This document shows, piece after piece, positions 36,616 to 47,500 of a stretch of 48,974 nt of DNA. The position numbers and the translations under genes are program-made. How positions within the stretch are numbered: the first letter of the stretch is position 1; each line of letters opens with the position of its first letter. The DNA comes from Lachnospiraceae bacterium. GTDB taxonomy: Bacteria; Bacillota; Clostridia; Lachnospirales; Lachnospiraceae. The notes beneath the pieces were generated by a model, which saw only the letters and a list, made by a program, of their open reading frames with translations, was not told where the DNA came from and searched no databases. Where the stretch lies: contig JAEELH010000091.1 in the NCBI GenBank assembly GCA_016288825.1, positions 1 through 48,974 of the forward strand. Reading direction: 5' to 3'.

Positions 36616-38169
36616 GTGGATCATATCACCCGTACGGAATATTCTGCAAGAAATACCGCAGTAGCACTGGTCTCCAGGATCATTGCCATACTCATGGGTT
36701 ATGCGGTCAGAGTAGTTTTTACGGCTGTTCTTTCAACCTCCTATGTGGGAGTTTCAGGTCTGTTTACGGACATAATCAATGTGCTTTCCCTGTCGGAACT
36801 GGGAATAGAGACAGCCATAACCTACGCCCTTTATTCACCCGTGGCTTTTGGAGATATTGAAAAACAAAAGTCAGTGATGGCCCTTTATCGCAGGTTGTAT
36901 AGGATAGTAGCTCTTTTGGTCACGGCCTTCGGACTGGCGCTGATACCTTTTATGGGGATCATCATATCCGATCCCGGAGACGTGACAGACCTTACGCTGA
37001 TCTATATATTATATCTTGCCGGTGCGGTAGTTTCTTATTTTTTCATATATCGCAAGACTCTGATGGATGCATCCCAGATCAGGTATGTGGGTGTCGCCTG
37101 TCATACGGTTTTTCTTGTGATCCAGGATGTGCTTCAGATCGTTATTTTGATAACAACAGGTAATTTCATCCTGTTTTTGTGCATCGGTCTTTTGGCCACC
37201 ATTGGTTATAACGTTACGACCTCCCTGCTGGCTACACGAAAGTATCCTTATCTGAAGGATCGTAACGTAACACCTCTTCCGAAAGAAGAGAAGGATGACA
37301 TTTTTAAAAATATCGGTGCAATGCTGATGCATAAGGTGGGCAATGTTGTGGTCAACAACACAGACAATATCCTTTTGTCTGCCATGACGGGCCTTGTCAA
37401 TGCCGGTATTTACGCCAACAATTTTCTTGTGTTTGCATCTATCAGACAGCTTCTTAATGAGGTTTTTGACAGCATTACAGCCAGCGTTGGAAATCTTTCT
37501 GTTACTGAGGATGAGGAGCGTGCCGGCAGGATATTTGACTGTGCTTTCTTTGTGGGGCAGTGGATGTTCGGTCTGGCGTCCATATGTATCTTCATGCTTT
37601 TGCCGTCATTTAGTTTTCTGTCCTTTGGAAAGACCTATGCCTATGAGTACTGGCCTATGCTGGTTATAGCTATCAATTTTTATGTGACCGGTATGCGGAG
37701 AGCCACTATCGTATACAGAGATGCCTGTGGACTTTTCTATTACGACAGATACAAGGCGGTGGCAGAGGCACTTATCAATATAGTTGCATCAGTGCTTTTG
37801 ACCATGAAATTTGGTTTTATCGGCGTTTTCCTGGGGACCTTTGTGGCGACCATGACCACGTCTTTCTGGGTGGAGCCTTTTGTGCTGTATAAGTACAAAC
37901 TCCACACACCTCTGTGGGGTTATTTTAAGAAATATTTCCTGTATTCATTGGTATTTGGGGTATGTCTGTTTTTGACAGACTATCTCAGCAGATATTGTGA
38001 AGGTTTGCTGGGCATTGGAAATGATAAGCTTTTGATCCTGCTTGTGTTCAGATTATTCTTCTGTGTGATCTTTGTGGATCTGTTTTATCTGGTTTGCTTT
38101 TTCAAAAAAAAGGAATTTGCACTTGTTGTTGAAAAAGCGAAGTTTTTATACAATAAAAAAAGGGGATAA
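36616..38169 (+). CDS. Polysaccharide (Wzx/MATE-like) flippase
   Basis: About 12-14 TM, 517 aa; N-terminus ARNTAVALVSRIIAILMGYAVRVVFTAVLSTSYVGVSGLF typical of Wzx-like proteins. GTG start. Confidence 0.85.
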   Translation: MDHITRTEYSARNTAVALVSRIIAILMGYAVRVVFTAVLSTSYVGVSGLFTDIINVLSLSELGIETAITYALYSPVAFGDIEKQKSVMALYRRLYRIVALLVTAFGLALIPFMGIIISDPGDVTDLTLIYILYLAGAVVSYFFIYRKTLMDASQIRYVGVACHTVFLVIQDVLQIVILITTGNFILFLCIGLLATIGYNVTTSLLATRKYPYLKDRNVTPLPKEEKDDIFKNIGAMLMHKVGNVVVNNTDNILLSAMTGLVNAGIYANNFLVFASIRQLLNEVFDSITASVGNLSVTEDEERAGRIFDCAFFVGQWMFGLASICIFMLLPSFSFLSFGKTYAYEYWPMLVIAINFYVTGMRRATIVYRDACGLFYYDRYKAVAEALINIVASVLLTMKFGFIGVFLGTFVATMTTSFWVEPFVLYKYKLHTPLWGYFKKYFLYSLVFGVCLFLTDYLSRYCEGLLGIGNDKLLILLVFRLFFCVIFVDLFYLVCFFKKKEFALVVEKAKFLYNKKRG

Positions 38170-38170
38170 A

Positions 38171-39394
38171 ATGAAAAAAGATAATCTTCTTTTAAGGGAG
38201 GAGAGACAGCTTCTGGCGCTTTTGAAAGCATCTGTAACAGGTCATCCCGACAGATATAAAAATGTGGTGCTGGGAGATGAAATAGGTGATATTGCCCGGG
38301 CTCATGCAGTCTCTTCTCTTATATTCGAGACGGTTTCTGAGTGCACCGGAAAAAGCGGAGCTTTGTATGAGAGGATAAGACGTGATACGGAGCAGATCAC
38401 GTTGCAGAGTTACAGGCTATTGTTTGAGACCAGGCGGATCTGCAGTCTGCTGGAAAACGAAGGCGTTAGGATCGCAGTTTTAAAGGGGGCTGCAGTATCA
38501 TCTTTTTATCCTTATCCGGAGTACAGAAAATCCGGAGATATAGATATCCTACTTTGTGATATCGACAAAAAAGATAAGGTTATTTCAATGTTGAAAAACG
38601 ATGGATATAAGATTTCCGACTATCAGCCGGCTTTGCATCAGATCGTGCTGGAGGGAAAGGCCGGAATAGAGATCGAACTCCATGTTTTACTGGCAGAGCC
38701 CTTTGACAATGACAGGATCAACAATTACATGGATTACCTTGTGCCTGATATTGCAGAGCATATCATTTGCTGGGAAGTGATGGGTGTCGACCTTCCGATC
38801 CTGGATGATAAGTATCAGGCATATGAACTCCTTCTTCATATGCTTCAGCATTTTCTCAGAAGAGGCTTTGGACTCAAACTGCTTTGTGATTGGGTAGCAT
38901 ATTGGAATGACAGATTTGATAATTGCAGGCCTGATATAGCCGGCGAATATAAAAGACTTGTATCCGAGTCCGGATTGTCAGGTTTTTCCGATATGATAAC
39001 AGGAATATGTTATACTTATCTTGGGCTTTCCGAAAAGGCTTTGAGAGGACTGGCTATCGATGTTAATAAAAATGCCATAGACAGGAGAGCAGCAGCTCTG
39101 TTTATGCGTGAGGTGCTGGATGGCGGAGAGTTCGGAGACCTTGAAAAAGATCGTATGGTCATGCTCAGGGATACTAGTCTGATCTCGTACATAAGAGAGT
39201 TTCATCATCAGATGAAACTCAACTTTCCTGAAGCCGGTAAGTATCCTGTGGCTTGGCCTGCTTTATGGTCTTATACCCTGGGAAAGTTCATTTATAATAA
39301 TATTAACAAAAGACACACTACGGCTGCCAATATCCTAAAAAAATCCGGAGAAAGAAGCCGGATCATGAAGCAGATCCGTTTGTGGGAAAAGTAA
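38171..39394 (+). CDS. NTP_transf_5-type (uncharacterised) nucleotidyltransferase
   Basis: Start at ATG 38171 (ORF track extends to GTG 38072 inside the flippase gene). VAVLKGAAVSSFYPYPEYRKSGDIDILL motif. Confidence 0.82.
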   Translation: MKKDNLLLREERQLLALLKASVTGHPDRYKNVVLGDEIGDIARAHAVSSLIFETVSECTGKSGALYERIRRDTEQITLQSYRLLFETRRICSLLENEGVRIAVLKGAAVSSFYPYPEYRKSGDIDILLCDIDKKDKVISMLKNDGYKISDYQPALHQIVLEGKAGIEIELHVLLAEPFDNDRINNYMDYLVPDIAEHIICWEVMGVDLPILDDKYQAYELLLHMLQHFLRRGFGLKLLCDWVAYWNDRFDNCRPDIAGEYKRLVSESGLSGFSDMITGICYTYLGLSEKALRGLAIDVNKNAIDRRAAALFMREVLDGGEFGDLEKDRMVMLRDTSLISYIREFHHQMKLNFPEAGKYPVAWPALWSYTLGKFIYNNINKRHTTAANILKKSGERSRIMKQIRLWEK

Positions 39395-39403
39395 TCTATT
39401 GAG

Positions 39404-40159
39404 ATGGAAATAGCACTTTATGTTTTAGCATTCATTTTCGGGACCTGTATTTTCAGTTTTTTGAACGTTGTCATATACAGGCTGCCCAGAAAAGAAGACT
39501 TTATAAGAGGCCGGTCCATGTGCCCGAATTGCGGCCATATCTTGAGTTTTTTCGATATGATGCCGATATTATCATGGGGACTACTTTGTGGAAAATGCAG
39601 ATACTGCGGGGCAAAGATCTCTGCCAGATATCCGCTGGTAGAGGTGCTGGGTGGCATATTTGCAGTTTTGAGCTTACGGTTTTATGGGATCAGTATCTAC
39701 ACGATCCTTGCCTTTGCCTTATGCTCGGTTCTGACCTGTGTGGCCTTTATCGATCATGACACAATGACTATTCCTGATGGGCTGATAGTTGCTGTACTTA
39801 TTTTAGGTGCAGTTGCGGTATTTGTTGACGATGCTCCATGGTATGAGCACCTTATCGGCTTTTTTATGATCAGCGTTTTTATGCTGGTTCTGTCTCTGGC
39901 TATTCCACAGGCTTTTGGAGGCGGAGATATAAAGCTTATGGCGGCCTGCGGTTTGTTTCTTGGATGGAAAAATGTAATTTTCGCCTTCTTTGTAGCAATA
40001 CTTATAGGCGGGATATTTGCAGCTTTTAAGGTTCTTAGAAAAGAGAAGGGTAAAAAAGACCTTATTTCTTTCGGGCCTTTTCTCTGCATGGGCGTTGTGA
40101 CGGCCATGTTTGTGGGCAAAATAGCACTTGTTTATTATTTGAGTTTACTGGGCATTTGA
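39404..40159 (+). CDS. Type IV prepilin peptidase (A24)
   Basis: CPNCGHILSFFDMMPILSWGLLCGKCRYCG zinc motif; Asp motifs FIDHDTMTIPDG and GGGDIKLMAA. Confidence 0.93.
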   Translation: MEIALYVLAFIFGTCIFSFLNVVIYRLPRKEDFIRGRSMCPNCGHILSFFDMMPILSWGLLCGKCRYCGAKISARYPLVEVLGGIFAVLSLRFYGISIYTILAFALCSVLTCVAFIDHDTMTIPDGLIVAVLILGAVAVFVDDAPWYEHLIGFFMISVFMLVLSLAIPQAFGGGDIKLMAACGLFLGWKNVIFAFFVAILIGGIFAAFKVLRKEKGKKDLISFGPFLCMGVVTAMFVGKIALVYYLSLLGI

Positions 40160-40160
40160 T

Positions 40161-40613
40161 ATGGAAAAAACGATTAAAAAAATGCTTAAAAATAATAAGG
40201 GAGCCACTATAGTGTTTGCTTTGGTTGTCTTTTTGATAGCGTCCATTGTTTGCATAACTATAGTCAATGTGGCTCTGTCAAACCTTAGCAGATCATCTGC
40301 CAGAAAATCTCGGGAGCAGGAAAGACTGGCAGTGGTAAGCGCTGCGAATTATCTGGGATCGAATGATACAGACATTATTACAGCGCTTAATACCGTGGCT
40401 GAGGGTAATACTTGGTCTGTGGATGTGATCGGCGATACGGATGCAAGTTCCGCACTTTCCGCAACTATTCAATGGACTGAGGTTGATCCCGGCGTGGCTT
40501 TGACAGCGCTTATAAAGTCAGGTGATTATTCTGCGGAAGTCAGGCTCGTTTATGAGCCGGCTACACCACCGGCAACTCCAAAGTGGAATATAAGCAGGTT
40601 TAAAAAGAAATGA
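40161..40613 (+). CDS. Pilin-like minor subunit lacking Glu5
   Basis: NNKGATIVFALVVFLIASIVCITIVNVAL at the N-terminus; located between the prepilin peptidase and other prepilins. Confidence 0.65.
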   Translation: MEKTIKKMLKNNKGATIVFALVVFLIASIVCITIVNVALSNLSRSSARKSREQERLAVVSAANYLGSNDTDIITALNTVAEGNTWSVDVIGDTDASSALSATIQWTEVDPGVALTALIKSGDYSAEVRLVYEPATPPATPKWNISRFKKK

Positions 40614-40927
40614 AAAAAAGTGTTATAATACAGATAAAAAGAATTATAGGAAAGCTCAGTGAGATATCCGGGGAGACTATAGTGGAGACGCTTGTTTCCA
40701 TGCTTATTGTGGTCCTTGCTTTTATGATGCTTGCCGGCGCTATCGTGGCTGCAGCCAGAGTTAATTCTGCTACAGAGAATCGGACTATGTTCGTGAACCA
40801 GGCTGATGCAACTGCTATTACCGGTGCGACCGTTGAGATCACCACAAGCACCGGAACCATAACCAGAAAAACAGTTAAAAAGTATAAAATGAAGGATTCA
40901 TCAGGGACTTTGTATTATTATGAGTAA
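40610..40927 (+). CDS. Prepilin-like protein
   Basis: SGETIVETLVSMLIVVLAFMML: G followed by E at +5 and a hydrophobic helix; overlaps neighbouring genes. Confidence 0.65.
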   Translation: MKKSVIIQIKRIIGKLSEISGETIVETLVSMLIVVLAFMMLAGAIVAAARVNSATENRTMFVNQADATAITGATVEITTSTGTITRKTVKKYKMKDSSGTLYYYE

Positions 40928-41528
40928 AGATAATTCATTGAAAAAAAGAATACAAAAGATCCTTAGGGGAAAGAGCGGATTTACCATGACGGAGCTTCTT
41001 GTAGCAGCCCTTATCATGGCTCTTGCTACGGCTACCATAACCTCTGTTATAGTTGTGGCTTTTCGCAATTTCTATAAGACGGTTCAGAGGACGGAGGCGC
41101 AGTTCCTATGTGCATCTCTTTCAGAGTTTGTTGAAGATGAGCTGATGTTTTCAAATAAAGTGACCGTTTCTCCGACCGGTGATATTTCCTGGTCAGGCGG
41201 TACGCACAATATGGGGAGTAATATAAGTTTCTACGTGAATACCGGCACCGGTGCATATACAAAGGTCAGCGGATCTACGCCGAATACCTATGGCAGGATC
41301 GTTATAACCGGGGACAACTATTCGGGCAAGTATTTTAAAGCAGTAACGGACGGCTCATATGATGTGGAAAAAGGAAGAGGATATTCTCTTTTGGCCGGTA
41401 TGTCACTTGAGTGGGATGCATCAAATAAACTGTACAAAGTAAAGATAGTAGTAGTTGACAAGGATGATAAGTCTTTATTATTGTCCGATGAAGAGTTTAC
41501 GGTGAAACCACCCTCTGTTACAGTTTGA
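40920..41528 (+). CDS. Type IV prepilin-like protein
   Basis: KSGFTMTELLVAALIMALATATITSVIVV, canonical class III prepilin signal with Glu5. Confidence 0.85.
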   Translation: MSKDNSLKKRIQKILRGKSGFTMTELLVAALIMALATATITSVIVVAFRNFYKTVQRTEAQFLCASLSEFVEDELMFSNKVTVSPTGDISWSGGTHNMGSNISFYVNTGTGAYTKVSGSTPNTYGRIVITGDNYSGKYFKAVTDGSYDVEKGRGYSLLAGMSLEWDASNKLYKVKIVVVDKDDKSLLLSDEEFTVKPPSVTV

Positions 41529-41539
41529 GGAGTGAAAAT

Positions 41540-44500
41540 ATGAAGAGATTTAGCTGGAAAAAAATATGGTCTGAATCCGGTTTTACTCTTGTAGAACTTT
41601 TGGTCACAATGGCCGTTATAGTGATCCTGGGCTCCGTCGCAGTAGTGGCGGCTTCTTCCATGCTCAGAAATATGAGGCAGGCTTCATCCGACAAGGTTGC
41701 AGAGAGCATGTATACTGCGATCTCTGCCCATTTGCAGGAGGTTTACGCCTTTGAGCATGTCAAGGTGGAGACTCTACAGGACGCAAACGAAGCCCTTGGC
41801 GGAGTATCGGGTGATCCTGTCAAGATCCTTTATGTGAAAAAGGATGTGGGAACTTCTCTTGGTGCTGATGCTGCCAAACTTAATATAGTACTGGGGGAGA
41901 ATGGCAGTGCTATAGGCGCTGACTATTACGGTGACAGCATCATAGTAGAGTATAATCCCTCCAGTCTTCAGGTCAATTCTGTTTTCTACAGCAGTAGTGT
42001 TTCTCCCGCGCTGTATTATACTCCTTCAGGTTCGGATTCACTTTCGGATCTGAGAAGCTCTGTGTCAAAAAGGATGCACGAGTTCAACGGATATTTGGGA
42101 TATTATGAGGCTAAAACGGCCAATCTTCCTGAACTTGCTACAGATGAGTATGGTGTAACAGTTGGCCAGACAGATAGTAATTATACCGGTGATCCCATCA
42201 GACATCTAAGAAATATGGATGAACTCACTGCGCCCATCATAGTTCATATCCCCAAAGACGAAGTTGATAATATCGAAAAGCTTAAGTTTGAGATAACCGT
42301 TACCGGTAAGGAAAGCGGCGCCTCGGCAAAGATAATTTATGATGAGCAGGATGCCACAAGAGGTGGGATCCTTAAAAACTATAGAGCAAATCTGCTAAAG
42401 GGTTCTAATAAGTTTAGCGAAGCCAAGATGGTTTCCTTTGAGATCGTTCTGGATAATCTTAAGGAGGGCAATTTCAAGAGTCTTTTCTGCAATGATGCAG
42501 CCACGGATATCAGTACCGGCATCAGATTCTACGGTGAGACAACAGGAGATGATCCTAAGCCTGTTATAAGAGAGAGCAAGGTGCCGATCCAACTGAGTCC
42601 TGCAGGTAAGTACTTTACGCCTGGAGAGGATATAGAGGTAAAGGTATCAGCTATATCTGTGGATGGCACGGAAAGGACCATTTCAGTCGATAGTGAGAAT
42701 TCCGCTACTGATAACAGCCTTTTTGCCTGTGGATCCGGTAAAAAGTCTGATGGTGGTGATCACTATGCTGCGTACCTGGCATACCCAAGACACCTTCAGA
42801 ATCTGAGCACCGATATAAGCGGCATAGGCAGTGGCGTAACAGAGCCTTCTATTCGCGCATATCAGGTTGCTTCAATTGACTTTACAAAGACAGGGAAACA
42901 TCTTTGGGCCAGCATTTATTCTGATAAGGATGAGGCGAATCCTTATTATTCCATCATGCCTTTTTCACCCATTGAGAATTCCCACGTAGCCTCTCTTTAC
43001 GGAGACTATACTCTTAATTATGTGGCAGCAACGGGTATCAGCGCTCATACTGAGCGATCTGAAGGATTCGTTGGTTCAACATATTTCAGCATTAACGGAC
43101 TTATTATCAGATCCACGGCAACTAAAACGGTTACAAATGCAGGATTATTTGCCGGATTCAATGGAAGTAAGATTAAAAATATATCTATTTCAAATCCCAG
43201 GATATCCGGAAGCGGAGTGACGGGTGGACTTATTGCCAGGCTCTCTATGAAGAATAATGAGAGCCTTTCCATCGAGAACTGTGCCCTTTATATGACAGAC
43301 GAGTATTGCACCTCATATAATGTGAATAGTTCACCCTACGGAATCGCAGAGAAAACCGGTGATTCTTATATACAGGACGATCTGGATGCTAAGGGAATTT
43401 GGATGTCAGGAAAAACACGCTCCGGTGGACTTATAGGTGAGTTTGTCCATGACAGTTCGGATGCATCAACCGGTAATCCTAGTCTTGTAATAAAAAATTC
43501 TAATGCTTCCACGGTGATAGACACTACTGATTCAAACGGAGCTTCAGGTGGACTCATCGGTTTTGTGGGTTCAGAGAGTTCTGTTGTTTCGGTTGAACTC
43601 AATAAATGCTATGCTGATAGTTATATCTACGGAGCAGATACCGGCGGTCTCATTGGAAGGATCGCTGCTTCGAGTACTGTAAAAATGTATAGTTGCTATA
43701 CTGCGGGATTTCAGGATGGCGCTATTCAGTCGGGTTTGGCGAACGGAACTATAAACTTCGTATCCTCAAGCTATGCCTTTACTCAAATGAATGTGACCAA
43801 AAATACCAGCACATTTTCTACCGCTGCTGATATTACCAATTCAGATGGAAAAGTGTATTATTTCCCGCAAAGCAAGTCAAATTCCGGAAATGCGGGTAAT
43901 GTAAATGATGACGAAAACACCAAGAATGTGGAGGAACTTTCGTCACCGGGAGAGACCAAAACAATCAGTGAACTTTTGCTGACTGCACTTGGTTCCGATT
44001 TTGAGGCTGATCCGGGAGATACTTGCCCCTATAACCTCAGGGACGGCATGGCCCTTTCTATATATTCAAAGCCCAGACTGAAAAGTATGGTGCACTACGG
44101 AGACTGGGAAGAGGACTTCACAGCCGGTGCTCTTTGTTATTATGAGAAATACGTCAAGGCCGGAAGCAACGTTCGGTTCTATGGCGGTAATTATAATGTG
44201 CTCTATAACAATCTTGAACACGGTGAAGCTGTCAAGGCGGATGGATATGGTCTCGTATTCAAGAAGAATGATAATACCGCGCCGGTACCGGATTCTGCCA
44301 AGGTCAAGTATTATTTTGCAGGGGGCTCTACGTCGGATGAAGAGGTGATCGATCTTAAGACAGCAGAACCACTGGAGTCTGAGTATGAGGACGAGACTTA
44401 TCTCATCTATAAGCTCAAGAATAATTATGTCAATTATCCTCTCGGAACTGCTTCGCCTTTCTATACCAAGGTGGAGGTTACATACGTAAAAGACGGAACA

Positions 44501-47500
44501 GAAACAAATACTGAGGTTTTCTATTTCAATCCTCATTTTGCCAGGGCAGTAGGCTATCTGGGCATCAAATCCGGTTCCTCTGAGATTAATGTACCGGAGC
44601 TTAAGCCTAACGGAACTATCTATGTTCGTTCTGCCAGACATCTGTACGATATGAGCCTGTATTATAAGTTTTACAGAACTTCTACAGAGGGACGTACCTT
44701 CAGACAGACCTATGATATAAGCTATACGGATTATGACTGGCAAGGATACTTTAACAGCGATATTCCTGAGGGAAGCTGCATAGTTCGTCAGAATCCTATT
44801 GGCCTTTCCCAGGCTGAAAGCTTTAAGGCAAACTACAACGGCGGATGCTATAAGATCCGTAATATCAGCTTTGTTTTGGAAAGCGGAAAGTCCGGCGGAA
44901 CCTGCTATACCGGTCTTTTTGGAATAAATGAAGGAAATCTCAGTAATATTGTTCTTTTTGCTGACTATGATGAAAAAGATGTAACTGTTCCTAATATTGG
45001 CAATTTTGAGGATACAAGATCAGTAAAACACTATTATGTTGCTAAAAATGCAAAGGTTTACCATTATGCGGGTTCAGATGAAGATATCAACAAGAATAAA
45101 AAGCTTTATCTTGGTATATTGGCTGGAATGAATTGCGAAGAGGGAAATATAACTAACTGCGCGATTGCCGGTTATTGTATGGCTGATACCAGGGGAACTA
45201 TCGTAGGAAATACCAACGGCTATATCTATGCCGGAGGACTGGTAGGAGAGAACGAAGGTACTGTATCCGATTGTTCTGCAGATACGCCCCAGATCAAGCT
45301 TACCACTAACTATACTACCGTGTTTATCGGTGGATTTTCCGGAAGAAACTCCGGAACCATTAATAATTCATACAGTCTTGGCCATATCGAGGTCGTTAAT
45401 CCCAGAGGCGGTTCCATAACTCTGGGTGGTTTTGCTGCCATAAATAGTGGTGAGATTTCATCTACATACTGCGCAGAGCACATTGTTTCTGCAGGTAATA
45501 CTACTGTATATGCTTTTGCGCCTAATGGAGGAAGTATCAGAAAATGCAATTATCTGAGCAACGGTACATATTCTTACGTTAATCATCTTTACTCTTATAC
45601 CTATACAGGGGATGTGGGTGCAGGTACAGCGAAGTCAAGAAGTGATCTCGTTAATGAGGCAGATAAGACTACACAAAAGGCTGAAAAAACTGTAGATTAT
45701 CCGGGATATAATGAGGATAACCAGGATTATCCCTATAGGGCAGTAGTTAAAGATATCAGGAATCAGTATATCCATTACGGTGACTGGCAGAAGAATCCCG
45801 GCATGGGAGGGTATGGTATCTTCTATTGGGAAAAGGAAGAAGAAGGCGGTAATGCCGGATATCATTTCTCCTATACAGGAGTAGATCCGACCAATAATGC
45901 TGAATTTGCGGGATCCACCCTTTGTAATGCCCATGACGATAAGGGTATTATAGTAGACTACGGCTACGGTTATTATGTGAAAAAGGGCAGCGAAGGTTCT
46001 GTAACATCTTCAGTTACCGGACTTAGAGTGCCTTCATCATTCAGTCTTTCAGACGAGGCTAAAGAGCTGCAACAAAAGCTGCAACAAGAGCTGCAAAAAG
46101 AGGTGCCTGATTATACCTTCTATCCCTACAGGACGCTTAAGGCTAATTCTACGGATTATGATAATTATATTTATTTGAATTATTCAGCAGATCAAGTTGT
46201 AAATGCAGATAACAATACGGATATCAGAAACGGAGAATGGAATCTGACTAAGGATGGTGTAACAAGGACCTTCTATGTGGCTCCTTTCTTCGCTAATGCA
46301 ATGTCATTAAAAGATGGCGATCCTTCAAAGCTGACTGTTACCTCACAGGATGGCATCAATAAGACGGATTACAGTATAAAACCGGGAACAAAAACCGATT
46401 CAAAATCGAATCCTTACGAGATCCGTACTGTAGAACAGCTCCAGTATATCAATTGGAATGCAAATAAGAAGAATGTTTCCGAACTTGCTGAAGATGATAC
46501 AAGTATTTATAAGAGCTTCCCTTATCTTGCTTATGCTACGGTAACAGGAAAGGGCACGCAGAAAAAGGCCGATGCCGGACATAACCAAACCCTTGAATTC
46601 CTGCAGACTCATGATGCCAGCGGAATGGACAAGAGTGGGAATCCTGTAATATCCAACTACACACCGATAGCTGCAAGTCATAATGCAAGTAACTATTCCA
46701 ATTATAATGCTACCCTTTATGCATGGTTTGGAAGTAATTATGATGGACAAAGCTACAAGATAACAAATATCAACATCAGCTCAAATGCTTTCTCGGTGGG
46801 CGTATTTGGCGTTACCGTTAGTGCGGGTCTTAAGAATATTATTCTCTATTCAGACAAGGATTGCGTTATAGAACGAAGAGACGGGTCTGTTTTAAAGGAA
46901 GGCGGATACAGCATAGGTGGTCTTGTGGGTATCGCATATAAATATGCTGATGCAGCCGTAGGAACGGGAGCTATAGAAAACTGTGCTGTTGCAGGATATA
47001 AGATCAAGGACGAAAGTACAAATCGCCAGACTCGTGGTGAGTCTAATGTAGGCGGACTTGTCGGTGCTACAAGAGTTGATGTTAAAAACTGCTCGGCGGT
47101 AACGGATATTGAGATCAATTGTACTCACAATAACGGTCATTCCACCTGGGGAGATTATGTTCGTACAGGTGGTCTTGTTGGTGCGCTTCCCGGTACGGCC
47201 ATTAACTGCTATTCAGGTGGAAGTATCAATGTAGGCAAGGCTACTCTTGCTGAATCAAGGAGGCAGAACGGAAGTGTTATAGCAGAATCCGAAGAAGAAG
47301 GTGCTATTTGCGACAGAGCTAATAGTATGAATGTGTATATCGCAGGTATAGCAGGTAGTGCCTTCAGTATGAACTATCAGAACTTTACAAATAAGGATAG
47401 TGGTGATGATGCATCTCCTACCATGGTTAACTGCTATACCTACGTGGAGTTCCCTGAGATGAGAGGAAGCATTAGGTCTATTACTATGATAGCCTCTCTT

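Noticed and set aside
38072-38170. N-terminal extension of the NTP_transf_5 ORF as given in the track
   Set aside because: It lies inside the flippase CDS in another frame; ATG 38171 with an upstream GGGGAT and a normal N-terminus is preferred.
44066-44743. 225-aa minus-strand ORF and other minus ORFs between 43 and 48.7 kb
   Set aside because: All lie antisense to the giant + strand adhesin frame, which has a prepilin signal and repeats; no independent support.
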